In this document: piece after piece, positions 39,190 through 51,204 of the stretch
Position numbering within the stretch: the first letter of the stretch is position 1
How the letters are laid out: every line of letters begins with the position of its first letter
Origin: Zonotrichia leucophrys gambelii
Lineage: Eukaryota; Chordata; Aves; Passeriformes; Passerellidae
Length of the DNA stretch: 64,000 bases
Direction of reading: 5' to 3'
NCBI RefSeq assembly: GCF_028769735.1
Contig: NC_088171.1
Location: 143,241,917 to 143,305,916, forward strand
Notes under the pieces: model-generated
Seen by the model: only the letters and a program-made list of their open reading frames with translations
Database searches by the model: none
What the model was told of the DNA's origin: nothing
Made by a program: the position numbers and the translations under genes

Positions 39190-39425
39190 TGACTATATGA
39201 AAAGCTGAAGCTTGTTTAAAGAATGCTGCCAAACAAGAAAGATTGTAATCCATCTAATTACTGAGCTAGGATGTGCCAGTGCTGCAAACTTCAATTACCA
39301 CCATTAGAGCATCAATTGAAAGCTTCAGCTGATTCCCAGAGAGTCAGACACTTCCAGACATTTCATGCATTATACAGATGTTTTCCTGCTCTTTCAGTCA
39401 CTAATGGTTTGCTAGTTTGAACATT
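39190..39425. promoter_or_regulatory. Possible conserved non-coding element
   Basis: Complex, repeat-free sequence with homeodomain-type words (CTAATTACT near 39256, TCAATTACC near 39290, CATTAGAGCATCAATTG near 39302-39318). An 11-bp inverted repeat brackets it: AGCTGAAGCTT at 39203-39213 and its complement AAGCTTCAGCT at 39320-39330. No frame. The enhancer reading is an inference only. Confidence 0.22.
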
Positions 39426-40907
39426 TGGGACTCCTGTAACACGAGAAGTAAGCTCCAAATGTAGAGAGATTTCAAGAGAATTCTGCCGCTTTAAACCGGC
39501 ATTTTGTTAATTGTTCCCCCCAGTAGAAACTGATGACCTTATGCTGGATGCCTTTTATTTTTCCCAAGTGTTATAAGATAAATTTGCCTACAGGGTTACT
39601 TACAATTCCTGAGAATCCACATTTCCATGGATATCAAAAGCCCACTGCTACAGTGAGGTCCCTGGAACAAAATTCTGTAGGCACACAGATCTCTTTGTAG
39701 CTTGAGCTGCTAATTCTTTATATGTCAGTGTTGCTGTCCACACATTTAAAGAATAGCTCCAAAAAGCAAAAAAGACCCCCATGCTTTGAGCAAAGCTCTG
39801 GAAATTTTGTGGGCAACACCTTTTGCAATAAGCTCCCCCTTGTTTCACTTTGACACAACTGTTAATAACTCAGTTTGATGGATTCCCTTCTGGCAATGTG
39901 CTCTTAAGTCAGAGCTGGGTCAAAATCAAAAGAAAAAAATCCTTCTGGAGTCTAGCTTAAAAAAAAAAATAGCTGAGCGCTGAGGGAAGTTTCAGAGTTA
40001 AAAGTCAATTTGAATCAAAGAGTCAATTTTATTTTGGAGACATTGAGACAAAACTGTTATATTTCCAAAACTGTCTTTTTTCAGATGCAAATCATCTAAG
40101 AGAGGTCACAGAAGTCATTGCTTCTGTGTCACTTACGTTGCTTATATTTGCCAAGGGCAAAATTTGCACCTGTGCAGAACAGCCAGCTCCAGAGTTAAAT
40201 CAGCATTTGTGGGCTGCCCAGTGACTTTGGGCACTGCTGACTCGTACCCAGCTCTCCAGAGAATATCCCTCAGGAAGATTACACTGCCTGGAAAATGGAT
40301 GTGGCTGCAGGCTGAGGCCCTCAATCTAAAATGCTGTGTGGAACTTTTGTGCTTAATATTTTCTCCCTTAAGAACAAAATTATTTTCACTGACAGCCAAT
40401 TAGCAGCTGTCTTCTGTATCTATGTAGTTAATCCCCACTTGGTCTAATCTTTAACTGATTTTTCCAGTTAAATAAATTCCAATGTTTCTTAGGACATACT
40501 AAAAGAATGTGAACTTTATTTTTACCAGGGTCTGGGCAGTGGGAGTTTGTGGCCACAATTATCAGATATTTCTGTTTGCCAGCGCATCTTTCCATCTCTT
40601 CCAGATACTGCTGAAATGGATTCAGAAGATAAAGGGAAAAAATTCCCACCTATGAGGAAAGATGTCAAGTATAGATGTTTCATGTCATGAGCAGCTTTTA
40701 CTTTTGGGCAATGGTCCAAAGCAACAAGAAATGCTAAAACACACAAGGCTGCCAGGGAATTGTCTGTCGGTCTCTTACAGGGTGATTTCATGAGATGCTC
40801 ACACGAGACCAATTAGGAGAAACTGCAAGAATGAACACCCCAGTATTCTGCAAGTAGTGGAAAACAGCATTTTAACAGCCCAAGGACATTGGTAAAGGTA
40901 TATGAAA

Positions 40908-41084
40908 ACTGGAACTGGTTCCCCAGAGAGGTGGTAGGTGCCCCATCCCTGGAAAACATTCCAAGCCGGGTTGGATGGGGCTCTGAGCAACCTGCCTGGG
41001 TTGAAGATGTCCCTGCTCATTGCAGTGGGGTTGGACTTGATGACATTTAGTGGTCTCTTCCAATCTAAACCATCGTATGATTCA
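40908..41084 (+). mobile_element. CR1 LINE 3' end
   Basis: Plus-strand copy with 'ggaactggttccccagagaggtgg', 'ccatccctggaaaacattccaagcc', 'ctctgagcaacctgcc', and the end 'ggggttggacttgatgacattt' plus 'cttccaatctaaaccatcgtatgattc'. The terminal 'TATGATTC' is the decayed tail repeat. It is 5'-truncated; about 100 bp further upstream may belong to it but cannot be read. Confidence 0.87.
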
Positions 41085-41675
41085 GTGGAAGGATGAAGCC
41101 CAGTGACTCTAGAAATACTGCATATAACTAACTATTCCACAGATATGCCACACAAGGCATGACGACACATTTTCATTCAATCTTTCAGTTTATGGTAGCT
41201 GAAAATATAAAAATGAGAAATGTTAGAGGGCAAGCATGCCCAACAGCTCCGTAAATATTCTAATAATATTTAAATAAAAATGGCAGCCACTTCTGGCAAA
41301 GAGGGGACTGCTAGCAACTGAGGTTATATCACAGAACAAACAAATGGAAACTATTCCCTGGTAAATGGGTCATTCCTTTATTTAATGACAGGTGGCAGAA
41401 GAATTGCCCCAAGAAGAAATGGGTATTGACAGCAGTTGAGGAAATGTAATGCCTTTTAAACAAAGAAATTCAAGAGCAGCTCCACAGCCAAGATCCAGGT
41501 ATTCCAGGATTTCCATTTCTGACACCAATTTGCTGTAAGTGTTTAAAGACAAGTTATAAAAATGAATCAAGCCTCCAGTTTCATTTCCCCCAGCATCGCC
41601 TTCCAGCAACATGTGGTAAAGGAGGTGTATATTTATTTTTCATAGTTGCTAATGACTTTTCATTCAATGCACTTT
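41085..41675. other. Unique gene-free DNA
   Basis: About 590 bp with no recognised feature; AT-rich in its middle (41255-41285). Confidence 0.55.
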
Positions 41676-41900
41676 TTAAATGGCTTTTTAAATACATCCA
41701 AACTTCTGGCACCTACAATATCCTGTAGCAATGGGTTCCATTTGTTTAGGTATACATCACATGAAAGATACTTCCTTTTGGATTAAATCCTCTACTGACA
41801 ACTCATTGCTTGTTTTCTAGTTCTTGTTTTAGGGGAAAGAATGAGTAATTGTTCCTTAATTGTCTGCTGCTTGCCACTCAAGGTTTCATGTATTGTCCTA
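41676..41900 (-). mobile_element. Possible ancient CR1-clade (L3-like) relic
   Basis: The order of words 'tcctgtagcaatgggttcca', 'gaaagatacttccttttggatta', 'ctagttcttgttttagg' and 'gaatgagtaattgttcctt' matches what I remember of very old CR1/L3-type LINE 3' regions shared among amniotes, in reverse orientation. Divergence is high. If correct, it is a much older layer than the avian CR1 copies around it. Confidence 0.4.
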
Positions 41901-43164
41901 AATATACAAAGAATAAAAATTATTCAGTCAGCTTTGAGACATGTATGGGAAGAAATTCAATGGCTGTTTTAATTCATCCTTCTGACAATGAATGAAAGAG
42001 TAATTGCAAGGTTTTGTATGCTCAGCAGCCTGTGGCAATAACTGAGGACAGACAACATATGAAGTTTTCTGGAAGTTCTTCCTGATGTTGAAAGGGAAAC
42101 GCTGCAACTGCTATAGGGTTAAAAAATTGAAACAGTGCTAAACATCAGTGTAGGGAATTTTGGGTCCTTCCTGTACGTACCATGGTGGTGAACTCTAGTC
42201 TCTATTGCGACCATGGTGTTCTTCCACTTGCTGAAAAGATTGGGACTGAAAACATGTTTGCGCTATTGTGTCCAACCCAAGAGCATCCAAACCCTGTGGA
42301 TCTTTCTAGTAAGTCAGAATTTAGAATGTGTGGTTTAGAAAACTCCATCTTTCTCTGCTCTGCCCTGTTGGCACCTCTTAGTTAGCTTGAGCAAGGCTGG
42401 TTCACACACTGAAGTGACATTGATATTGTAGCATGGGTATTTATTCTGCTCAGGCCAGTCTGAACCCTGAAATTAATTCTGTGCTGTGCTGTGTGTCTCT
42501 GTGACAGGTAATGACTGCAGCTGAGACATACCTCGTGAGTAATCCAGGAACCATGTTCCTGCCTATGGAAGAGAAAGTGCAAGCGTTGGCAAGAGAAAAA
42601 AATCGCCTGTGTAGGAAGGAGGCAGCTCTTCTTGTGGGTGTATCAACAAATGCTAAATTGTTAAATCCCTGGATAGGCATCACTTCAAAGGGCCTATGGG
42701 TACTGCAGAAAATTATGCAAGCTATATGCGTCTTGCAAATTTTAATCCAAAGGGCAGGGTGACGTTCCAAGATAATGACCTGTGTAAGGATTGGAGGCAA
42801 AGAAAATCTTGGTCTGACAGAATTAAAGCTAGAGATAATCATGGGACAGAGAAGGATGTAATAACATTGAAAAAAGTGATTTGTTTTCATACTTTTACAC
42901 ACTCCATAAGTGTAGCCAGCTGCAGGCATTCAGGCTCAGTCCAGCTTTGTTGAGCAGAAAGATTCAATCTCATCTTCAAAAGTTGCTTCTGTCTTCTATT
43001 GACAAGAAGGGGATGTCGAAAATATGAACTGCGAACACTGGAACAATCAGTCCCAACAATCAGAAAATACTTTCAGGTGTGAAATGTTTTTTTGGGTTCA
43101 CATTTTCATTTATAGAAGTTTCTTCTCAAGCACCCTTGGACAGGTGCAATTCAATAAACTGATC

Positions 43165-43438
43165 TCAGATGCTTGTCTCTATGCCCTGTGTTGAGGCAGC
43201 CTGTAAGTACCTGGGTGGTTGAAGGCCCCTTGTCTTCTGTGGATTTGTTAAAGGAATCACTGTGTTACCAGTGTTAGGAGTATCCTGAGGATTACAGGCC
43301 GTTTTTTTGCTTGTATCCCCATTCTTCAGGACAACATATGCACTACAAAGAGCAAAAGGCATTAGGATTGTGCTGATAGCTGAGGCCCTGCTTCTTCCAG
43401 TGATTTCAAGTTTGTCAGTATCTGACTTTGCTGGAGGA
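43165..43438 (-). other. Weak candidate 3'-terminal exon
   Basis: On the minus strand a good acceptor-like site (pyrimidine run 'cttttctctctcctccag', ending at 43439) opens a frame that stays open to a stop at 43165. The first residues read KSDTDKLEITG. A moderately hydrophobic span of about 18-20 residues (SAISTILMPFALCSAYVVL) follows and could be a membrane segment, then a polar tail rich in T, N, P and Q. I recognise no family, and no upstream exon or poly-A signal was located. Chance is the leading alternative. Confidence 0.15.
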
Positions 43439-45029
43439 GAGAGAAAAGTCAATGTTCGTAAATGGCTCATAATGGGCAAAACTACATAAATGAAAAAATA
43501 TTTTCAGTAACACTGGCTTGTAACTCATGAGAAGGACCCCAGAAATCTATTTATTTCTAAAATCCCTGAATGGTTGCCACTATTTCTGTGTATTCCTAAC
43601 ATTATCAGAAAAGAGTTTCCCTGCACTGAATGGCAGCGCCAGCTTTCTGAGAGGTTCTGAACTGGTGGGAACTTTTATGAGCCTATTGCTTTGTTGAAGA
43701 TTCCTCTGCTTAAATGTAATAAAAGGATAATGAACAATTGTTGTCTCTTAGACTATGTGGAGGTTTGTGTAAGCAGGTTTACTCATTTTACTCTGTTGGT
43801 TTTAAGGCTTGTATGTCTCTCCTAGGGCTTGTGGTCTGTTTGCATGGGGTTCATAACAGAGAATTCACACTACTGTAAAACTGTGCTCTGCTTTAAGACT
43901 ACTCCAGAGTTATTATTAACAATGAAAGTTAAAAAAAAATAACAAACAAAAAAAGCAGAAAAAAACCACCTTACTGCAAGTCATTAAGAAAACCAACTCA
44001 TTGAGTAAAAAAAAATCATTATCTTTGGAAAAGGAAACAGCCAATATAACTGCAAACTACCGGTCTGACCACTCATTTTTCATTCTTACAACCACAGAAC
44101 AAACAAGAAAAAAATCCCCAGTCTCAGAGATTAAAGAGAACTCAGACTGATGGCTTATTTAAATAAAGTCTCTCAAGCTGTTTAAGGTTGAAAATCACAC
44201 CTGGACTGAGAGCCTGGCACAGAGATGAAGGGTTGGGTCTGATAACAGGCACAGGGCTCTATGATTCTTTGGTTTTAGGTCATGGACTAGATTTTAAAAT
44301 GGATCAGCCATTTACCTCTGAGGATGTGCTGAGAACCCTCTGAATATGTTCCATGGACCCGACTCTTGGGCTGATTCTGCAGAGCATGAATCTAGCCTGG
44401 AGTGCCTGCAGAAAAGTAAACTCATGTGTGACACAGATATTTCAAAAAAAGGTAACGAGAGGAGAGCACGGGGCTACTGCTCTCAGTCTGGGAATTTGGC
44501 ACTGATATTCAGCTTCAATCAGAATCAGTTTGATTCCTAAATCCAGACTATTTCTAGGTGGCCAGCAATGATTCAAGGCCAATGCTGAAACCATTAAAAT
44601 TGTCTGAGGTCTTAACTTATGTCCTTGGCTGTCCTTCAGGGGATTTGCTCATGGTGTCCTTTGGTGACTAACTTGTACATCAGCCTGGTCCTGGCTCTCC
44701 ATCCAGAGCTGAGCAACTCCATGCTTACAGCAATAAACTGACCACAGAGGGCTGAAATCTCCTGGCAGATACACCCCTACTAGACAGAGGATATCTCATT
44801 AGCTCCATCTGGGGCTGCTCCTGATTTGCATTGGTTTAACAGAATAACAGACTTTAGCTAGAAATGGACAGGAGCAGCAAATCAGCCCCAGCACAGCACA
44901 GCCCCGATGAGATGGAGGAAGGCTTGGAAAGGCCTTTTCTCATGCTAAAGCAGAACATAAAAGTCACTCCCGCTGCAATGCAGGAGTCACTCTGCATCAT
45001 TGTGTTTCATTTTTCAGCTGATTTTAACT

Positions 45030-45380
45030 AGGCAAGAGAATCAGGCCCAGGATGATGCTTCCTGGAGCTCTTTGTCCCCAACCACCCTCTGCTGCATGAG
45101 CAAGCTGGAAGGTGATGTTGCACGTAATGCAGTTAGAAAAAAGGGGCAGCACATTCTTCTGCTGGTACAAAGTCTTGCTCAATTCAGTCAGTTTGTTTGA
45201 GCCATCTGTTCTCAGCCTCCAACTATTCATTTCCAACATGGTCCCCATGTCAGCTAGCCAGGAAGGCTGTGTCCTGAAGATAATGCTCAGTTGTCCCTGA
45301 GGAATGAGCCCGAGAAACATTTTTCTCTGTTCAATCAACCTCAAAATGCTGGTGATGAATTCAGTTCTTTGCCAGTCCTG
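45030..45380 (-). pseudogene. Possible degenerate coding fragment
   Basis: On the minus strand the frame from about 45380 downward has codon-like composition: third positions are about 60 per cent G or C in an AT-leaning region, and the residues read as a plausible amphipathic protein (for example TEFITSILRLIEQRKMFLGL near its start and SNKLTELSKTLYQQKNVLP near 45180). At a run of six T's (45136-45141 region, A's on the plus strand) the natural-looking continuation is in a neighbouring frame, ending at a stop near 45045. This looks like a one-base frameshift in a retrocopy or old exon. I cannot name the parent gene. No poly-A tail or flanking duplication was seen, so chance remains possible. 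Confidence 0.25.
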
Positions 45381-45539
45381 TATGAAACTGCATTTCTTAC
45401 AACCACTGCCATTTATATAATGCAATATCCATATGGTGATTATTTTATTTATGTTTCCCTTACTTCAAGGCAGAGGAAGTCAGCAGCTGGGGCTGCAAGA
45501 TAGAGGCACCCACCAGTTACTGGGCTGTGTTGTTCACGG

Positions 45540-45561
45540 GGGTGATAAGCTTTTATCACCC
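45540..45561. other. 22-bp palindrome
   Basis: GGGTGATAA at 45540-45548 and TTATCACCC at 45553-45561 are perfect complements around a 4-nt centre GCTT. A compact cruciform-capable dyad containing two GATA-type sites back to back. Confidence 0.75.
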
Positions 45562-48200
45562 ACTGGGAGTTAGGATCTTGTCTAAGTGATAGCATCCATC
45601 CCTTGAAAACAGAACAGAGCTCTCACTGTTTGCCTGTCTGAAAGGACTGAGTTTATAACCCCAGACTTTACAGTGACTGTGAGCTAAAACATGACATAGC
45701 TTGATTGTCTTCATTTCTTGACTCATTCTCTTGCAAGTCACAATGTGAGCATTTGCTTCCTTTGCATCAAGAGTTTTATTGTGTTTGCATTACCCCTTTC
45801 TCTGTATTTCAGACTGGAAGTCTTTAAAAACATCTCCCCCTCCTATGTGACTTTGATTCTACTAATCCCTACCCACCTTTTGAACCAATTAAAAGGCAGT
45901 TTATGGTTTACAGAGAGAAAAAGTGTAAATGTGAAGCAATTCCTTTGGTCATTGTGAGTGTAACTGAGGATGTTTCAAACACAAAACAGGAAAAAGGGTT
46001 ACTTCAATGGCTTGTTTCTTTTGCTCTTTGGGTTTCACACCAAGGGAGACAGAGGGTAATTGTTGTTGTTTTGCTTTTGTAATAAAAAATAACATCATTA
46101 GATTAGCTATATGGTAGCTGGATATCATCTGTATGGAAAGTTATTAAACTAAAAGAAAAACAGGAAAATTTCAGAAGGTCTATTTTAAACTAATCTAAAG
46201 AATTGTCTGCTTGTGTTATTTCTTCATGAGGATTCCCAGGAATTTCAACCTTCTCCATAGAAAGAGATATTTGGCCCATTTCTTACATTAGTCAATTTTA
46301 TAAGAAAATATAAAGCCACAGGGTATGATCTTAGCATTCTAATTTTGCACCTTTGTGATTCCAACTACAGAAAAATTACTTTGGATTGTCTCATTAGCTA
46401 AGGAATTTTTGTAAAGCACAATGCTGTAAAATCATAGGGGAGGGAGTTGCCATTTGCTTCAGTGACTCTTGTTTTCAGTTTCAACAACCACAGTTTAAAA
46501 AACAGTGAGGGCTCAGGCTACAAAAGTAAATGTGACCCAAATGGGAGCTGAGCAAGAGAGAAAGAGGAGCAATCCTCAGCCACACCTTAAGCTTCAGCTG
46601 CTGTCTTTTCAGGCACAAGCTTTGCTTTTTGTGGGGCAAACTGGCTGCTTTGGTGTGCTTGTTTTATTTCTTGTGGCTTCTTCCCCAGAAGGTTCTCTCC
46701 TACAGGTATAGGGGTCAATGGTGCAGCAGCAGTGACACAGTAAGCCCTGGTGTGACACAAACTGTGAGGACTCCTGTCTGTAGCCAGACCATTGCACAAG
46801 CATCTGACACCCTCACATCTGTACAGTGGGGCTGTACTGGGGCTGGATGTGTCAGTTTAAACTCCTGTGATGTCTTTCCATGATCAGACATCTCAAACTG
46901 ATGTCTTCACTATAAAATAAAAGGCTTAACAAAAATGAGAACGAGCAACCTTCACCTCAGCCCCAACCTCAATTCCAATGCTTGGTAATTGAATTCCCAT
47001 AGAATCACTTCTGTTGGGTAATTTCTTAGAAGGATGCATCTTACTTTTAATATTCTGCATCAGCTTGTAATTATAATATTAATAATACTGTATGTAAAGG
47101 ATGCCTCTCTTTTTTGTTATTAAACAAACTCTTTTTAAGGGTAAACTTAGGGAATAGAGTCACATTTGATCCAATATTCATACAGCACTGTGATCTAGAA
47201 ATTCAAGTGTGTTTCATGATGTAAATTGCCTTTAGAAAGCTATTTATTCTGATACATTTTTGGTCTTAAGTTAAATATTTCTGGGAATTCCTCACTCCCA
47301 CTTAAATTTTTCCAAGGAAATGCCTGTGACATATCAAAGGAGGCATTTGTATTTCCAGAGCAGAGCAGGAAGGGAAGCATAATGCTTTTTCCAACTTGAT
47401 TTTGAGGGTGAGCTTTTCATAAATGCTTATCACTGGAATAGCTTCACTCCCACTTAATGAATAGCTTATGGGATTTTCAGGGCTCCAGCACAGAGTGTCT
47501 GCTACGTGCCACAGTGACTCCTCTCAGTTGGTTCAGGTTTACTGCTTCTGCTCTTGCAAAAATTTTAACAGTTGAGGTGAGGAGGAAGAGTGGGATGGGA
47601 AGGAAGTGATGTGGAGACCTGATTCCTATTTGTGCCCTTCTAACAATTAATTCATAACTCAGAAAATTGAGCCTGGGCTGTAATCAGAGAGTGTTGATTC
47701 TCTATGAGTCTTTGGGATTTCCCACTTAAAAACGGTGTACTAAAATCAGTATGATATAGTAAACCCACCATTTCTAAGGTGTTTGAACTATGATTCTCAG
47801 TTTTTATTTGTGAAAAAGGGGGAATAGCCTTTCCTTAATATTGTGAAGTCTTGTGATGATAAATCCACAGGTACCAAGGACAGGAGGGCTGTTTAGATCT
47901 GATGTGTGAATGGCTCTGAGGCTTCATGTCTGTGGCAAGCACAGGGTGGCCAGCTGGCCCACCAGTGCTTCACCAAAGTAATCCTGCTTTGGATTTGGTG
48001 TTGGAGGTCCCTTTGGCCTCTGCTGCTCCCCCTGGGAGAAGGGAAGCAGGAGCAGGAGCACTGATGGCAGAGAGGGAGCGGGAGCACAGGAGGAGCTCAC
48101 ACCCAGCACTGCTTGGCACAGCAGGGATGCTGAGTTCAAGGAGGAAGGTGAGACAATAATGCCCCCTCCCTGCAAAGAGGGTGACCTCTGGGGACAGCTC

Positions 48201-48230
48201 TGCCTCCCATTGCCTCCCATTCCCTCCCAT
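48201..48230. repeat. 10-bp repeat, three copies
   Basis: TGCCTCCCAT twice, then TCCCTCCCAT, head to tail. Confidence 0.9.
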
Positions 48231-50845
48231 GGTGTTATCTCTTTCTGATGTGAGCAAATGCTGAAGCGAAAGAAACGTCCCTCCGTGGCAGTAAAAGGAG
48301 AATGAACAATGACAAAAGTTAAAGTGTAACACACGAAATGTGAGTGGAAAAGCTCTCCTCAGGCCACAGCCAAACCCAAGCAGTGAAGAGGAGATTATCT
48401 GCACCCAACCATGCTGAAAGGCAGCAAGGGATGTGGGGGTACAGCTGCAGAGACCAAGGATCAGCCCCAGCTGTGCACGCATACTCCAGATATTGGCAGG
48501 AGGCTTTCTCTGACATGAAACTCAGGGAAATTCCTCTGCAAAGGGCTGCAGTCCACTGGGTTGAATGGCAAGCAGGAGGGCAGGCAGTCTCACAGAGATG
48601 GACACCCTGCACCACTCAGACATGCAGCATGTGTGCACATAAAAGGCTCTTCACCTTACTCAGGGTCAGGTTTGTACCCACATTTGACATTGACCTTTAG
48701 GAATTTACCTTGAGGTAAAAGTGGAATGCTTTGACTGTGCTGTGTTGTTAAATTATGATGTCTCGTCTGTGTTTTCCTAAAGGAAAGCATGACTTGTTAC
48801 TAGCCATGGAGATAGTCCTCAGCAAAAGAAAAAACAAAGAAGCCAGCCAGAGATAAGAGATGTGTTTTATTTGCAGAAAGTTTTAAAATTTCTCTCACAC
48901 TGATCTGAAGAAATGACAAGGGGGCAAGCATTATTCTTTATATGCAAACATAGTCAAAAGATAGTTTTGATGGCAGTGATTTAAGAAATAGGAGCAGATG
49001 TGAATGTCTCCCACAGAAATAGTCACGCCTTTTGGTCTGCCTTTAATTCTGGTATATATTCAGTGGCTTCAGACACACTGATTATTTCTCAAAGGTCACA
49101 AATTATGTCTTTGTCACTGGACCATCATTATGAAAATAATTATTAATTATATTTTCTTATTCTATGGGACTATAGAGAACTACTTGAATTTCAGAGATCT
49201 GTAAAAATATGGAAAGGCTGCAGTCTCTGGGTATTTCCCACTTCACCTGTCACTTGAATCAGGACAATCACCAGTGTTACATGAGATCAAGGTTATTTGC
49301 AAGGCTTTCTGAAGAGTAAACAAATTCTTATAATTTTCATAATACTGGAAGTAGCTTCTGTCCCTGAAGCCAAATATTTGCTGAGCTGAGACACATCCAA
49401 GATTATCTCCAGCTCAATTTTGTCCCCCATTGGCAAAATCTGGAGCTCTCTGGGGCAATAATTTTTATGTTGCAGGTATTGTGCACTGAAATGACTCTTT
49501 CAGTCCTACTGGTGTAATTTGAATAAAATGATGATAGTCATCAGTAAACAGGAAGCTGATTTTGGCAGAAACCCTGCCCTGCCCCTGAAGCAGCTGTCTT
49601 GCTTCCACCTCTCCTCTGAGTGCCACATTCTCAGTGTTGAGCTGAGCTTCCCGCAGCATCTTGTTCAGGCCACTAGCACAGACTTTCACACCCCCTAATC
49701 CCCAGTCCCACAGATCTGTGGGGCCATCTCTGTGTGCCAGATGTTCAGTTCTGCAGCTGCTGTGGAGCCTGTAAAGTTCTGCAGTCAGATGTAACAGCTT
49801 CCACACTTTGGGGGGAGACTGAGCTCAGTCCATGTCTGACCACTGTGAAAGACTTGGGCTCCATTTGGGTCCTGCACACACCTTTCACACTTGCTTGATG
49901 TTGGACTTCAGGTTTTTTCTCCTTTTTGAGCTGGCCTGTATAGAATTAATGGTATGTTCATCTTTAGTTGCACCAAGAGAAAAAAAAATGTACCTGCATT
50001 AAGAAAATAAAGAGGAGAGAGCTATAAAATAAAATGCTGCTACCCTAAAATGTGTAGTGATGAGGTGAGGCAAGACAGTGATCTTTACAGAGGAAATTGT
50101 TCTGCTTGAAAATCAGATGTTTTTTCCAGAGTGATGGGGAAGGCATGGGCAGTACTGTCCCTGCAGGCAGAGAAGGGCCAGATTTGGGCTTATTCCAGGG
50201 CAGGATTGGAAGAGTAAACTGTGATCACTTTGTTTTGGTAGAATTTATCAGCTAGGCCATGGTTTGCAAACCTCAATTCTAAACTCAGCTAGTAAAAATC
50301 ATGAGGCTTTCAAGCATCTGTGATGGGTCAATCTTTAAAAAAATGAAAACGAGAAATTCCAGAAGCTTCTGGTATTTCCAGTTCAAGGCCAAATTTTGCA
50401 TGATCCGAAAAGGTATGTTTCAGTTCTGATTACCACTGAGAATCCTAACCAAGAAAAACAGAAGAAACTTCTATCTTAAAAAACCATAAAATTATCTTGT
50501 AAAGTTTCAGGTGAACAGAATAAACAATAGAAAGATGAGCTCTGGATGAGCAGAGGAATGTGCTCCCTTGCTTTCTCAAGCTCATCTGAAACACACTTCG
50601 AACGTATCCAAGGCTCATCCTTGCTGAGGAAAGAAAAATACACATCTATTTAGGCTGGTATTGCTCTGGTTAGGAAACTGGAGAAGCTGTAGTTACTATT
50701 TTTACAAGTTTGCTTCCTTCAGGGGAGAGGTATCTTAGGGTTGAGGGGGAGGTAATGTGATCTCTTTTTCTATTTTTATAAAGGGCCTGGGGATGCACCA
50801 GGAAGCTGCAGATCTGTGCAGTTGAAAGTCTTCAGCTCCTCTTTT

Positions 50846-51030
50846 GAGATACTAAGGGAGGAACAGTTAGAAAAGCATGGCCTAATTAAGGATATCTAAT
50901 ATGGTTTCAGGAAGGGAAGGGCATGCCTCATTAACTGGCTGGAATTCTTTGAGGATATTGCTGCTCAGGGAGACCAAAAAAAGGCAACTCACTGTGACCA
51001 TTGTGTATCTCGGTGGTCTAGGAAAGAATA
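50846..51030 (+). mobile_element. LINE (CR1-like) reverse transcriptase relic
   Basis: Translation of the plus strand from 50846 gives residues typical of the finger region of CR1/L2-clade reverse transcriptase. KHGLIKD near 50874 is followed, after an in-frame stop at 50897-50899, by YGFRKGRACLINWLEFFED at 50900-50956. This corresponds to the conserved 'SQ(H/Y)GF-KG-SCLTNL--F' block just upstream of catalytic motif A. The catalytic YLDF-KAFD part that should follow is not readable, and the frame stops at about 51029. It lies well upstream of any 3' end, so it is an internal fragment, old and dead. It may belong to another LINE clade than the CR1 ends around it. Confidence 0.5.
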
Positions 51031-51183
51031 AAACACATTTAGGAAGGCCTGGGGTTGATACTTGCATTTACAAGTAAAAATATAACACAGAGTTACCTGG
51101 TATTTAAACCTGCAGGGATTTAGTTCTTGAAATCCTGGGTGCATTATGTCTTTTAATATTTTACTCCTTAAAAAAGTAAAATC

Positions 51184-51204
51184 ATTATTATTATTATTAT
51201 TATT
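51184..51204. repeat. (ATT)7 microsatellite
   Basis: Seven perfect ATT units. Confidence 0.93.

Larger units (their letters stand above)
35509..40907. other. Unique gene-free DNA
   Basis: No gene recognised. The largest frame (152 codons, plus, 36667-37125) is cysteine- and proline-rich, lacks any motif I know, and sits in DNA that also has open frames on the other strand. A 10-bp perfect hairpin at 37792-37820 and a candidate conserved block at 39190-39420 are listed separately. Confidence 0.55.
41901..50845. other. Mostly unique DNA; no supported gene
   Basis: About 8.9 kb without a gene I can name. It holds a few weak coding-like frames on the minus strand (43165-43438, 45030-45380), a GC-richer patch at 47880-48650 whose 170-codon minus-strand frame is low-complexity and overlapped by others, a small palindrome at 45540, and TAAT-rich blocks at 47040-47300 and 49080-49330. 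Nothing here is firm. Confidence 0.5.

Noticed and set aside
42511..42953. Two overlapping plus-strand frames (83 and 85 codons) that read like a shifted protein
   Set aside because: No recognisable domain, and the minus strand is open for 159 codons over the same interval; evidence insufficient for a gene or pseudogene.
44220..44275. 'gggttgggtctgataac...ctatgattcttt' resembling a CR1 tail
   Set aside because: Spacing and intervening sequence do not match; too short to separate from chance.
47970..48482. Longest open frame in the window (170 codons, minus)
   Set aside because: Low-complexity, rich in S, L, C and A, overlapped by 118- and 136-codon frames in other registers within a GC-rich patch; no domain, no splice context. 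Expected by chance in 64 kb.
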